From BD2-11 sp965115885 (GTDB lineage: Bacteria; Gemmatimonadota; Gemmatimonadetes; Longimicrobiales; Gaopeijiaceae), in assembly GCA_965115885.1 (NCBI GenBank), contig OZ220479.1:1984001-2048000 (forward strand): a DNA stretch of 64,000 nt, read 5' to 3'. Each line of letters opens with the position of its first letter. Positions within the stretch are counted from its first letter, which is position 1. The position numbers and the translations under genes were made by a program. The notes beneath the pieces were generated by a model, which ran no database searches, was not told where the DNA came from, and worked only from the letters and a program-made list of their open reading frames with translations. This document shows positions 18,622 to 27,842 of the stretch, in pieces.

Positions 18622-19752
18622 TCACGTCCCTCTCTTCCGCCCCAAACCGAAGCCCTCCACCTCCCACTTCCCCTCTTCCCCCAAACAGAAATCCGCCATG
18701 ACGCGGCCGATCACGCTGCAGAACTTGTACCCGTGGCCGGAGAAACCGGCGGCGACGAAGACGTCGTCCACGGTCGGGTGGCGGTCCAGGACGAAGTGCC
18801 CGTCGGGGCTGTTGGTGAACATGCAGGCCGCCATGCGGCGCGTGGGGCCGTTCGCGTCCGGAAAGTAGCGCGCGACGCCCCGGCGCACGGTGGCTTCGTC
18901 CTCCGGAGAGCATGCGCGATCCAAGCGATCCGGATCGGGCACGGGCTCGCGGCGGTGATGGTACTTGCCGATCTTGAACCCCTCGCCGCGGTCGTTGGGG
19001 AAGCCGTAGAAGCGGCCTGCCGAGGCGTGCAGGATGAAGACCGGGAACCGTTCCGGCTCGTACGCCGCTGCGTCCAGAGGCTGCGTCCAGAGCATCACCT
19101 GCCGCTCGGGCCGACACAGGGACGCGAACTCCGGCACCAGTCGGCTCGTCCAGGCGCCGGCGGTGAACACCAGCTGCCGGGCCTCGCAGGTGCCGTGGGC
19201 CGTCTCCACGCGGAAGCCGGACGGACGCCGCGCCCACCCGCGCACCGGCGACCCGGTCGCGATTTCCGCACCCAGCTCCCGCGCCGCGGCTACGTGCGCC
19301 CGGATCGCCGCCTCCGAGCGCACGTAGCCGGCGTCCGCCTGGTGGATGGCCCGCGACGATTCGGGGATCCGGTACCCGGGAAAGCGCCGATTGACTTCCG
19401 CACCGTCGAGCTCTTCGAAGGGGATGCCGTGCTCGACGCAGGAGCGTCGCGAGCCCTCGACGACCTCGCTGCCGGGCGGCCCGACGTCGAGACCGCCGGT
19501 CACCACGAGGATCGACTCGCCCGAGACCCGCTCCAACTCCCGCCAGTATCGATACGCGGCCCGGAGCAGCGGGACGTACCGCGAGCCCTCCGAGTACGCC
19601 AAGCGGATGATGCGCGTGGACCCGTGCGAGGAACCGAACGCGTGCGGAACCGCGAAGCGCTCCAAGCCCAGCACCCTGAGGCCGCTTCGCGCGAGTTGAT
19701 AGACCGTGGCGCTGCCCATCCCGCCCACGCCGACGACGATGACGTCGTACAT
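18622..19752 (-). CDS. FAD-dependent oxidase of the monomeric sarcosine oxidase / N-methyltryptophan oxidase family
   Basis: This enzyme family oxidises secondary amines such as sarcosine, N-methyl amino acids or pipecolate, with covalently bound FAD. The 376-aa product has the dinucleotide fold VVGVGGMGSATVYQLARSG at residues ~6-24 and the family motif ERFAVPHAFGSSHGSTRIIR (the His and Arg near the flavin). A conserved Cys in AACMFTNSPDGHFVLDRHP corresponds to the FAD-linking Cys of MSOX, followed by FSGHGYKFCSVIGRVMADF. The ATG at 19752 begins right at the FAD domain. The substrate cannot be told. It lies 116 bp downstream of the BNR-propeller gene on the same strand. Confidence 0.88.
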   Translation of the reverse strand: MYDVIVVGVGGMGSATVYQLARSGLRVLGLERFAVPHAFGSSHGSTRIIRLAYSEGSRYVPLLRAAYRYWRELERVSGESILVVTGGLDVGPPGSEVVEGSRRSCVEHGIPFEELDGAEVNRRFPGYRIPESSRAIHQADAGYVRSEAAIRAHVAAARELGAEIATGSPVRGWARRPSGFRVETAHGTCEARQLVFTAGAWTSRLVPEFASLCRPERQVMLWTQPLDAAAYEPERFPVFILHASAGRFYGFPNDRGEGFKIGKYHHRREPVPDPDRLDRACSPEDEATVRRGVARYFPDANGPTRRMAACMFTNSPDGHFVLDRHPTVDDVFVAAGFSGHGYKFCSVIGRVMADFCLGEEGKWEVEGFGLGRKRGT

Positions 19753-19868
19753 CGCTCCGTTGCCCTTCGCCGAAGGTCCGGGAACCGTGCGGCGCGGGGC
19801 CGCCGGATCCGGTTCCCCGCATCGAGTGCGGGAGGATCGCGGCGCGAAGCGCCCCGCGGCGCTTCCTT

Positions 19869-22800
19869 CTATCTCGCCGGCATCTCCACCGCCTCCCCCG
19901 CGTCCGGCCGCACACCCTCCGCATAGAGCCGCGCGTTCAGCGCGGGCACCCGGATCTCGATCAGAGCGTTCAGCTCCGGAATCCGCTCGCCCATCAGCTC
20001 CCAAGCGTGGTCGAACTGCCACATCTGGTCCTGGGTCGGGCGCGTCGACGACCCCTGGATGGCCGCGGCCACGCCCGCGTTGCGGCGCGCCTCGGTCACG
20101 TCGTCCCGGATCTCCTCCAGCGCCTCGCGAATGGCTTCCGCCTCTTCCTCGACGCCCTCGGGAGGATCGTCGGCGCCCTCGACCAGCTCCTCGGCCTCGT
20201 CCAGCTGCCTCTCCAGGCGGCGTATGGCTCGAACCGCGTCGCGGATCGGCACCGCCAGCCGGTGCAGGCTCATCAGAACGTCCTGCCGAGCCCTGCGGTC
20301 GGCTGCGGTCATGGGGCGCCGAGGGTCGGCCTGGATCTCCACGGTGGACGAGAAGGTCTCCCCGCCGATGTCCATGCTCACCGTGTAGACGCCGGGCAAC
20401 GCGACCGGGCCCCGGGGGACGCCGCCGCCGAAGAAGCCGCCGCCGGGTCCCTCGTCCTGCCGGTCGTCCGCCTCGTAGGGCGCGTCGAAGCGCCAATCCC
20501 ACACTACTTCGTTGATGCCCGCATCGGCCGGAGCTTCGAGGGTGCGCACGCGGTTGCCGTCGGAATCCGCGATCGTCAGGGCGAAGGCTTCCGAATCCGC
20601 ATCCGAGCGCTCCGCGCGGTCGACGCCGTCCTCGCGTCCCCCTCCGTCTCCGTCCGCGTCCTCGTCCGTCATCGGCGCCTCCCATTCGTCTCTCAGATAG
20701 TACCGGACGAGGGTCCCGCGCGGCGGATTGGGGGCGGAGTAGGTCGCTCCCTGGAAGGGCCAGTCGCCGCGCTCCGCCCACATGACGGTCGGCCGCGCCT
20801 GGTCGAACACCCGACCCGCCTCGGCGAGGGTCGATTCGGAGAGCTGTTCCAGCGGAGTCACGTCTGCCAGGATGTAGAACGAGCGGCCGTGAGTGCCCAC
20901 CAGCAGGTCGTTGTCGCGCGGGTGCACGAGGATGTCGTCCACCGGCACCGTCGGCAGGTTGTTCTTGAGCCGGACCCACCGCCCGCCCCGGTCGACGGAC
21001 ACGAACACCCCCACCTCGTTGCCGACGAACAGCAGGTTGGGGGCGCGGTGATGTTCGGTCACGACGTTCACCGACCATCCGTCGGGCAGTCCGTCGGCGA
21101 TTCGCGACCAACTCTGCCCGTAGTCCTCGCTCGCGTACACGTAGGCGGCGTAGTCGGCGTTCCGATGCCCGTCGAAACTGGCGTAGACGCGCCCCTCGAC
21201 GTGGTGCGAAGGCTCGATCCGACTCACGTAGGTGCGCTCGGGCAGCCCGGGAACCCGGTCGGCCACGTTGGTCCAGGTCGTCCCGTCGTCGCGGCTCACC
21301 TGCAGGTTGCCGTCGTCGGTACCCGCGTAGAGGAGCCCCCGCATCAGGGGCGACTCCGCGAAGCTGGTCAGGTTTCCGTAGTTCGCGATGCCGTCGTTGA
21401 TCGACATCTGCGGCTCGGAGCCCGCCACGCCCATGATCCGGAGCTCGCCGCGGTCGATCCGCTTCGTGAGATCGACGCCGCCCACCTCCTCCCACGTCAT
21501 GCCGCGGTCCCGCGAACGCATCAGGAAGTTCGCCCCGAGGTACACGGTCGCGGGGTCGTGGGGCGAGAGCTGGAGCGGCGAATTCCAGTTGTAGCGGTAG
21601 GTCTTGGCGGTGTCGCCGTCCTCGCGCGGGCCAGCGATCGGCCGCATGGGGGTCTTCTCTCCGGTGGCGAGATCGTAGCGGTTCATGTTCCCGCCCTGCG
21701 ACTCGGAGAAGACGACGGTCGAGTCGGTGGGGTCCACGATGGTGAAGAAGCCGTCGCCGTACACCACCTCGTACCAGTCTTGGTGGCGGATGCCGTGGAA
21801 CGAGCGCGTGTTGGAGGGCCCGCACCAGGCATCGTTGTCCTGAAGCCCTCCGCACACGAAGTACGGGTCGCGCATGTCGTGCCCGATGGCGTAGAACTGG
21901 CCGAGCGCCAAGTTGTCGAACATGCGCCAGTGCGCGGTTCCGTCCCAGCTCGCGGACACGCCGCCGTCGCTTCCCAGGATCAGATGATCCGGATCGGCGG
22001 GGTTGATCCAGAGCGCGTGATGGTCGACGTGTACCTGCGCCGCGCCGTCGCTGCGGAAGGTGCGCCCGCCGTCGTCGGAGACCATCAGGGCGCTTCCGAG
22101 CACGTAGATGCGGTTCGCGTCGGTCGGATCGATGCGGACCTGCGAGTAGTACATCGGCCGCGGGTTGGTGTCCGACATCTTTTCCCACGTGTTCCCCCGG
22201 TCGAGCGAACGGAAGAGGCCGCCCCGCGACGCTCCTCCGCCCCCTCCGAAGCCCTGGTCGGGGCTGCGCGGATCGGCTTCGACGAGCGCGTAGACGACGT
22301 TCCCGTCGCCGCCGAAGACGTCCACTCCGATGCGCCCCTTGTCGCCGTCCGGGAGTCCCTCGGTCAACTCCGTCCAAGTGTCGCCGCCGTCCAGGGTGCG
22401 GTGGAGTCCGCTTCCCGGGCCTCCTCCGTTGAAGCCCCAGCCGGTGCGCCGCCGCTGGTACATGGCCGCGAAGACGGTGTTGGGGTCGCGCGGGTCCATG
22501 GCGAGATCGATGGCGCCCGTGTCCCGGTCGACGTAGAGAACCTTTTCCCAGCTCTCGCCCCCGTCCCGCGTTCGGAAGACCCCGCGCTCCTCGTTCGGCC
22601 CCCAGAGATCCCCGACCGCGGCGACGTACACGATGTCCGAATTGCGCGGATGGACGAGGATGCGCCCGACGTGCTTGCTGCCTTCGAGGCCCATGTGCCG
22701 CCACGTCCTTCCGCCGTCGACCGACTTGTAGACGCCGTTGCCCCAGCCGGACGACTGCCGGTTCTGCGGCTCCCCGGTGCCGACCCACACCAGGTTCGGG

Positions 22801-23168
22801 TTGGACTGGTCGAGGGTGACGTCGCCGATGGAGCTCGTGGGTTCGTCGTCGAAGAGCGGGATCCACGAAGTGCCGTGGTTCTCGGTCTTCCACACCCCTC
22901 CCGTGCCCGTGCCGATGTAGAAGACCTGCGGTTTCGACTCGACCACGGCGAGGTCCGAGATGCGGCCGCCCATGAGCGCGGGCCCGAGCTCGCGGTACTG
23001 AAGATGCGAGAGGGCGGTTTCGAGCGCGGACTGGGCGTGGGCCGACGCGGGAGCGAGCAGTGCGACGCCCGCGATCAGGACGCTGATCGCCGCCGCGGCG
23101 CGCCGAGCGAGCGGGAGCGGAGGCAGGCCGCGTCGGATTCTCCTGATCGGGCAACGCTGGGTTTTCAT
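19869..23168 (-). CDS. Large secreted sortilin/VPS10-like BNR beta-propeller protein
   Basis: The 1099-aa protein has a signal peptide (RRAAAAISVLIAGVALLAPA, cleavage near SAHAQ). The mature part is two propeller-like halves full of Asp-box/BNR repeats (S-x-D-x-G-x-T-W): SVDGGRTW, TRDGGESW, TLDGGDTW, SLDRGNTW, SDDGGRTF, SRDRGMTW and SRDDGTTW. The segment GGRISDLAVVESKPQVFYIG near the N-terminus is typical of these proteins. A C-terminal ~300 aa region has a beta domain (RTLEAPADAGINEVVWDWRF) and an acidic helical stretch (RRLERQLDEAEELVEGADDP). Databases often call it glycosyl hydrolase, but no glycosidase catalytic site is visible. Its role is unknown; it may bind extracellular ligands or act with peptidases. 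Confidence 0.87.
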   Translation of the reverse strand: MKTQRCPIRRIRRGLPPLPLARRAAAAISVLIAGVALLAPASAHAQSALETALSHLQYRELGPALMGGRISDLAVVESKPQVFYIGTGTGGVWKTENHGTSWIPLFDDEPTSSIGDVTLDQSNPNLVWVGTGEPQNRQSSGWGNGVYKSVDGGRTWRHMGLEGSKHVGRILVHPRNSDIVYVAAVGDLWGPNEERGVFRTRDGGESWEKVLYVDRDTGAIDLAMDPRDPNTVFAAMYQRRRTGWGFNGGGPGSGLHRTLDGGDTWTELTEGLPDGDKGRIGVDVFGGDGNVVYALVEADPRSPDQGFGGGGGASRGGLFRSLDRGNTWEKMSDTNPRPMYYSQVRIDPTDANRIYVLGSALMVSDDGGRTFRSDGAAQVHVDHHALWINPADPDHLILGSDGGVSASWDGTAHWRMFDNLALGQFYAIGHDMRDPYFVCGGLQDNDAWCGPSNTRSFHGIRHQDWYEVVYGDGFFTIVDPTDSTVVFSESQGGNMNRYDLATGEKTPMRPIAGPREDGDTAKTYRYNWNSPLQLSPHDPATVYLGANFLMRSRDRGMTWEEVGGVDLTKRIDRGELRIMGVAGSEPQMSINDGIANYGNLTSFAESPLMRGLLYAGTDDGNLQVSRDDGTTWTNVADRVPGLPERTYVSRIEPSHHVEGRVYASFDGHRNADYAAYVYASEDYGQSWSRIADGLPDGWSVNVVTEHHRAPNLLFVGNEVGVFVSVDRGGRWVRLKNNLPTVPVDDILVHPRDNDLLVGTHGRSFYILADVTPLEQLSESTLAEAGRVFDQARPTVMWAERGDWPFQGATYSAPNPPRGTLVRYYLRDEWEAPMTDEDADGDGGGREDGVDRAERSDADSEAFALTIADSDGNRVRTLEAPADAGINEVVWDWRFDAPYEADDRQDEGPGGGFFGGGVPRGPVALPGVYTVSMDIGGETFSSTVEIQADPRRPMTAADRRARQDVLMSLHRLAVPIRDAVRAIRRLERQLDEAEELVEGADDPPEGVEEEAEAIREALEEIRDDVTEARRNAGVAAAIQGSSTRPTQDQMWQFDHAWELMGERIPELNALIEIRVPALNARLYAEGVRPDAGEAVEMPAR

Positions 23169-23841
23169 GGCTGGGTCGCGGGGCTGCGGGGAAATCGACG
23201 GTTCGGGCGCCGGCACGCCCGCCGACGGGAATCCGACGGCGAACCGGCAACGCATCCTGCCTCCGTCGCCCTGCGGCGCGACGGGGGCCGGGGAAAGACA
23301 AAGTACGGAAGGGCGCCATGGAGCGCGATTGCAGGCCCCGCCCGGCCACCGGATCGAAGGAACGCGGGACGGGCGCGGAGTCCGTGGGAAGCGGGCGGGA
23401 CGCGCACCGGCGAGCCCGGAGCGAGTCGGACACGAGTCGGCCGGAAATCGGCGCTCCGGGTCCTCAGGCGGGCGGATGGGGGACGACGGTCGCCGACGCG
23501 CAGGGAAGCGAGCTGCGGGCTTCGCGGAGGGTCGCGCGGGGGATCCCGAGGCCGTTTTTGTCCGGCTTCCCGAACGTCGCGGGAGACTCCGCGCCGTCGC
23601 AGGCGAGCGCCGCGGACAACGCCAACGGAACGAACGCGCGTCTCGTCGCCGCACCTCCATCGCACCCGGCCGCGAAGCGCCGCACGGATTTCCTTCCGCG
23701 GCTCGGGCGCGGATCCTCGCCCCGCCCGCCTTGCCGTTCCTGCGGTCGCGTCCCGATTTTGCTTCCCGTCGCCACTTGACGGACGTCCCGTCGGCGAGCC
23801 CTTCGGGCCGCCGGCTCCAAAACCGCGAGCGCGCACCTCCC
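23169..23841. other. Divergent intergenic region
   Basis: This 673-bp region lies between the start codons of the BNR-propeller gene (minus) and the permease (plus), so both promoters must be here. Open frames cross it but show only shadow composition. I could not assign -35/-10 boxes or operators by eye. Confidence 0.5.
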
Positions 23842-25587
23842 ATGTTTCCCTCCCCGACGCGGCAGGACCTCCGCTACCAAGCCGACGACGCCCCGGGCTG
23901 GAGCGTCTCCCTCGCCCTCGCCTTCCAGCACGTGCTCCTCAACGTCGCGAGCATCGTCATTCTGGTGGTGATCGTGGTGCGAGCAGGCGGCGGAAGCGAG
24001 GCCTACCTGGCATGGGCGGCGTTCGCGTCGCTGATCGTCAGCGGAATCTCCACGTTGCTCCAAGCCAGGCCACTGGGGCGAATCGGGGCCGGATACGTCC
24101 TGTTGATGGGAACGTCGGGGGTCTTCATCGCGGTGTCCGTGGCGGCGTTGCAACTGGGAGGCCCCTCGTTGCTGGCCACCCTGATCGTGGCCTCTTCGCT
24201 TCTGCAGTTCCTGATCTCAAGCCGCCTCTCGTTGCTCAGGCGCGTGGTGACCCCGACGGTGGCGGGCACGGTGATCATGTTGATCGCGGTCACGGTCATG
24301 CCCGCCGGCTTCGACCTGCTCTTCGCCGCCCCCGAAGGAGCCGCGCCGACGGCCGCCCCCGTCACAGCTCTGGTCACGATCGCGATCACGGTCGTCGTCG
24401 TTCTTCGAGCCCGGGGGACGCTCCGTCTCTGGGGATCGGCGATCGGAGCGGTGGGCGGTTGCCTGGTGGCGGCCGGATTCGGGACCTACGACATGGGCAT
24501 AGTGGACGATGCGCACTGGTTCGGGGTGCCGAGCGCGGGATGGCCCGGATTCGATCTGAGCCTGAGTCCCGAGTTCTGGGCCATGCTTCCGGCGTTCGTT
24601 TTCGTCACCCTCGTCGGCGCCATCGAGACCGTCGGCGACGGAATCGCGATCCAGAGGGTGTCGTGGCGCGAGCGGCGCGCCACCGACTTCCGGGCGGTGC
24701 AGGGCGCGGTGGCGGCCGACGGGGTGGGCAACCTCCTCTCCGGCATCCTGGCCACGGTGCCCAACACCACGTATTCGAACAGCGTGTCGATTACCGACGT
24801 CACCGGGATCGCCGCGCGCCGGGTGGGCGTGTGCATCGGGTCGATTTTCATCGCGCTGGCGTTCCTCCCCAAAGCCACGGCGGTGCTGCTCGCCGTCCCC
24901 GACCCGGTCGTGGGCGCCTACATCGTCGTCCTCATCGCCATCCTGTTCGTGCTGGGCGTGGAGATGGTCGCACAGGACGGCATCGATTACCGGAAGGCCA
25001 CCATCGTCGGCGTGTCGTTCTGGATCGGAGCCGGCTTCCAAAGCGGCCAGATCCCGGCCGAACACTTCGGGTGGGCAGGATCGTTTCTGCAGAACGGGAT
25101 GACCTCGGGTGGGCTGACCGCGATCCTGCTTTCCGTCTTCGTGGAGCTGACCGCCCCCCGGCGCCGACGCATCGAGACAGACTTCGGCGTGGAGGCCCTG
25201 CCCGGGATCCGGGACTTCCTGGCGCGGTTCGCGGCCCGCTCGGGGATGGACGAGGAGACGACCCGTCGGCTGAATCTCGCGGCGGAAGAGACGCTCCTGG
25301 TTCTCTTGGAGCAGGAGCGCGACGACGACGCGCCGGGCAGGCGGCGGTTGCGGGCGACGGCGCGCGCGGACGGCGGCGGAGCCGAACTCGAATTTCTGGC
25401 CGCGACCGGGGAAGGAAACATCGAAGACCGCTTGGCGTTGCTCGGAGACCTCTCCGCGGAGCTCCCGGCCGACCGCGACGTCTCGCTCCGGCTGCTCCGC
25501 CACCTCGCCACCTCGGTCCGCCACCAAAAGTACCACGACACCGACGTCGTCACGATGAAGATCGATCCGGCGAGGAAGAGCTCGTGA
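23842..25587 (+). CDS. NCS2-family nucleobase permease fused to a C-terminal GHKL ATPase-like domain
   Basis: Residues 1-~450 are a uracil/xanthine permease of the NCS2 family, with ~12-14 membrane helices starting SLALAFQHVLLNVASIVILV. The signature region reads VFVTLVGAIETVGDGIAIQR followed by GVGNLLSGILATVPNTTYSN, which carries the substrate-binding Glu and the NTTYS half-helix motif. After EADFGVEA-like ETDFGVEALPGI, residues ~456-581 form a cytosolic domain resembling anti-sigma/HATPase proteins (RLNLAAEETLLVLLEQE helix as N-box, then beta strands), though the N-box Asn is not evident. Total length is 581 aa against ~430-460 for stand-alone permeases. The ATG at 23842 follows a CCTCC-rich leader without a clear ribosome site. 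Confidence 0.85.
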   Translation: MFPSPTRQDLRYQADDAPGWSVSLALAFQHVLLNVASIVILVVIVVRAGGGSEAYLAWAAFASLIVSGISTLLQARPLGRIGAGYVLLMGTSGVFIAVSVAALQLGGPSLLATLIVASSLLQFLISSRLSLLRRVVTPTVAGTVIMLIAVTVMPAGFDLLFAAPEGAAPTAAPVTALVTIAITVVVVLRARGTLRLWGSAIGAVGGCLVAAGFGTYDMGIVDDAHWFGVPSAGWPGFDLSLSPEFWAMLPAFVFVTLVGAIETVGDGIAIQRVSWRERRATDFRAVQGAVAADGVGNLLSGILATVPNTTYSNSVSITDVTGIAARRVGVCIGSIFIALAFLPKATAVLLAVPDPVVGAYIVVLIAILFVLGVEMVAQDGIDYRKATIVGVSFWIGAGFQSGQIPAEHFGWAGSFLQNGMTSGGLTAILLSVFVELTAPRRRRIETDFGVEALPGIRDFLARFAARSGMDEETTRRLNLAAEETLLVLLEQERDDDAPGRRRLRATARADGGGAELEFLAATGEGNIEDRLALLGDLSAELPADRDVSLRLLRHLATSVRHQKYHDTDVVTMKIDPARKSS

Positions 25588-25734
25588 ACGCACGCGCGAT
25601 CCGTCGCTTCGCCGTCTGCCGCGCCCTCGGCGCGGCCGCCCCGCTCCACGCCCAGCAATCCCAGATCGCGAAGACGCCCGGCGGCGTCGGCGCCTCGAGA
25701 CGCTCGCGCTCCGCCTTCTTCCGCCTGCTCGCCT

Positions 25735-26082
25735 TTAGTCGGAGGAAGGGAGGAGGGATCCTTCCGGAGCGTTGTCACCGCCTCGAATCGCCGCCAAGAG
25801 GCGTTCTTCCATTTCGCGTCGGTCGGCCCTCGCTTCTGCACGCGCCTCTCTCGCTCGGTCCTCCATCCTGGTCAGCCGTTCGCCAAAATCCTGCTGTACC
25901 GCATCCAGGCGCTTGTGTACGTGATTGAAGTCGTTTCCCTTCAGCTCCTCCACCGCCCTCTGAATCGCCTGGTCCGTTTCTCGCCCCGCCTTCTCCACAG
26001 CTTGGGAAATGTTGCGGTCGTTCAGCTTCGTCACGGCTAGTGCCACCGTTAGCGCCGTGCCGTCAAAACATCGGTAAGCCAT
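25735..26082 (-). CDS. Small coiled-coil protein (cassette copy 1, second gene)
   Basis: The 115-aa protein has a short hydrophobic start (GTALTVALAVTKL), then KAGRETDQAIQRAVEELKGN and DFNHVHKRLDAVQQDFGERL, then a long charged helix (RMEDRAREARAEARADRREM) and a disordered tail. The middle resembles the protein at 27164-27571 (RLKNNDFRHVEERIDRGLAE), so the two are probably paralogues. The N-terminal membrane segment looks eroded compared with that copy. Function unknown. Confidence 0.55.
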   Translation of the reverse strand: MAYRCFDGTALTVALAVTKLNDRNISQAVEKAGRETDQAIQRAVEELKGNDFNHVHKRLDAVQQDFGERLTRMEDRAREARAEARADRREMEERLLAAIRGGDNAPEGSLLPSSD

Positions 26083-26132
26083 TCAGGCATGGAACCATCC
26101 CCTCCAGGGGGCTGAAGAAACACCTCTAGCGC

Positions 26133-26351
26133 TTATGCGTGCGCCTCCAAGTGCAACACCGCCTCCGCCAGTCGCTCTCCGGCCTCGATCCGAACCCGCA
26201 CCTGTTCTTCAAGACCGCGGGCGCCCTCCCGAAGGGATTCCACCTCCCGCGCCAGCGCCGCAGCACGCGCTGTCAGTTCCGCCCGCTCCCGATCCCGGGC
26301 CTTCCGACGGGCGCGCCAGCGCGCCACACATTCTGCTCCCGTGTACGCCAT
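26133..26351 (-). CDS. Small basic RYRARRKAR-type protein (cassette copy 1, first gene)
   Basis: The 72-aa protein opens MAYTGAECVARWRARRKARD and continues as one long charged helix (LTARAAALAREVESLREGAR). It matches the start of the 78-aa protein at 27568-27804 (MAQTAAERMVRYRARRKARA). Similar openings occur in short phage-type DNA-binding proteins, but this is a resemblance only. It lies 50 bp before the coiled-coil gene at 25735-26082, with the same order as in the second copy. Confidence 0.55.
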   Translation of the reverse strand: MAYTGAECVARWRARRKARDRERAELTARAAALAREVESLREGARGLEEQVRVRIEAGERLAEAVLHLEAHA

Positions 26352-26463
26352 AAACCGTTACGTAACAAACCCCCGATGGCAACGCAAGGTTCCGACCTCC
26401 CCCTTCCGACCCCCCTGAGGTCACTCGCCTACCCTCACGCAAAGGGACAAAGACCAGGGGAGA

Positions 26464-26976
26464 CGCCGCGAGCAGGTCGGGGACGGGGGCACCTCCGCTG
26501 CCACCGCCCTCGCCGCCATGCCCCGCATCCCCGGCCGGGCGCTCGCCACCCTCGAGACGCGCCGACTCTTCGCGGCCGCCGCCCGCCAGAACCCCGCCGC
26601 CGCCGCCCGGCTCGACGACCTCGACCTCGACGCCCGAATCCTCTTCGTGCGCGGCAAGGGACGCAGGAAACGGATCGGACACCTCGGAGCCGGAGGATGC
26701 CTCGCCGCCGTCTCCGCCTGGATCCGGACGCGCGGAGACCGGTCGAGTCCCCTGCTGCGCGCCGTCCACCGCGGCAGCCGCGTCCTCGAGGGGGCATGTC
26801 CCCGCGCGCCGTCGGCAAACGCGTCCGCACCCTCGCACGACGCGCCGGCCTCAGCGACGTCTCCCCCACACCTCCGACGCAGCTTCGCCACCGCCCTCCT
26901 CGACGCCGGCTGCGACCTCGCCCTCGCCGCCGACTTCGTCCACGTCCCGTCCCCTACGTCCCGCCCCCCGCCTTAG
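26464..26976 (+). pseudogene. Tyrosine recombinase (XerC/D-like integrase) remnant
   Basis: Recognisable pieces appear in family order: AMPRIPGRALATLETRRLFA, then LDDLDLDARILFVRGKGRRK and a stretch up to SAWIRTRG, then in another frame GMSPRAVGKRVRTLARRAGL, and back in the first frame PHLRRSFATALLDAGCDLAL. The HxLRR/RxxFA box of the catalytic domain is present. The first box with its Arg has been deleted (RLFAAAARQNPAAAARLDDLD), the frame shifts twice, and the terminal catalytic Tyr is missing. It is non-functional and lies between the two small-gene cassettes. Confidence 0.75.
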
Positions 26977-27163
26977 GCGCGCCCCGTGGAGCCCCCACCC
27001 AAGCCCGCTCGCGCCCTCGATCCGGAAACGGCCCCGAAACGTGCGATTCGCTGCCAAACGGGCCGACTCGAGGGGTTTGCAGCGAAACCAAGGGCCCCAG
27101 GATCGCCCAGAATCGATGATCGACGCCTCCCAAGGGGTACGGGGGCGACGGGGCAGGGCCGAA

Positions 27164-27571
27164 TCAGGGCCCCGGCGACGACCGCTTCTCCGCCCTCTCC
27201 GCCTCGGATGGCGCTTCCGCAACGTCCGCGTCCGACGGACGCCGAACCGCCGCCAGGATCCGCGCCTCCATGCGCTCCATGCGAGCGCCCATGCGGTCGA
27301 ACCGCTCCCGGATCCGGGTCTCCATGGCCTCCCGATCGGCGTGCGCCTCCGCCAATCCCCGGTCGATCCGTTCCTCCACGTGGCGGAAGTCGTTGTTCTT
27401 CAGGCGCTCGTAGAGGGCGTCGGTGGCCTCCTTGGCCGCGTCCTTGGCCGCCGCCGAGGCCTGCTCGGCAACCGTGTGCGTGAGCGCCCGCATGCCGCCG
27501 ACCAAGACCGCGAAGAGCGTCACCGCTCCCACGACCGAGGGAAACACTTCGCCCCACCCCGGCCATGTCAT
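27164..27571 (-). CDS. Small membrane-anchored coiled-coil protein (cassette copy 2, second gene)
   Basis: The 135-aa protein starts at ATG 27571 with MTWPGWGEVFPSVVGAVTLF, giving one N-terminal membrane helix (FPSVVGAVTLFAVLVGGM). An alanine-rich helix follows (AEQASAAAKDAAKEATDALY), then NDFRHVEERIDRGLAEAHAD and repeated RMGARMERMEARIL coiled coil. The start overlaps the stop of the upstream 78-aa gene by 4 bp (ATGA), strong evidence for a real two-gene unit. It is related to 25735-26082. No known function. Confidence 0.65.
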   Translation of the reverse strand: MTWPGWGEVFPSVVGAVTLFAVLVGGMRALTHTVAEQASAAAKDAAKEATDALYERLKNNDFRHVEERIDRGLAEAHADREAMETRIRERFDRMGARMERMEARILAAVRRPSDADVAEAPSEAERAEKRSSPGP

Positions 27572-27804
27572 CGCCGCGCCCCCACGAGACCGCCGAGGGT
27601 CTCCCGCCACGCCTCCAGGGCTTCGCCCCACGCCTGGCGGCGGGCGTCCGCCGGGTCTCCGGCAGCGCGAGCCTTCGCCCGCAACCTCTCCCCCAGCGCC
27701 TCCGCAGCTCCCTCGAGCGCATCGAGACGCTCGCGCTCCGCCTTCGCCCGCGCCTTGCGCCGCGCCCTGTAGCGCACCATCCGCTCCGCCGCCGTCTGTG
27801 CCAT
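27568..27804 (-). CDS. Small basic RYRARRKAR-type protein (cassette copy 2, first gene)
   Basis: The 78-aa protein begins MAQTAAERMVRYRARRKARA and is followed by a charged helix (KAERERLDALEGAAEALGER) ending in EAWRETLGGLVGARR. The AER-x3-RYRARRKAR start is shared with 26133-26351. It is translationally coupled to the membrane/coiled-coil gene downstream. A short, decayed third relative (KKAERERLEA in translation) may exist near 25690-25735. Function unknown; DNA or RNA binding is conceivable from the basic helix. Confidence 0.6.
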   Translation of the reverse strand: MAQTAAERMVRYRARRKARAKAERERLDALEGAAEALGERLRAKARAAGDPADARRQAWGEALEAWRETLGGLVGARR

Positions 27805-27842
27805 ACCGTCACGTTACCATGACGGGCTACAACAGGCAAGCG

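Noticed and set aside
20007..25928. 1973-codon open frame on the + strand
   Set aside because: Mostly antisense to the BNR-propeller gene; composition is shadow-like, and long antisense frames are expected at this GC content.
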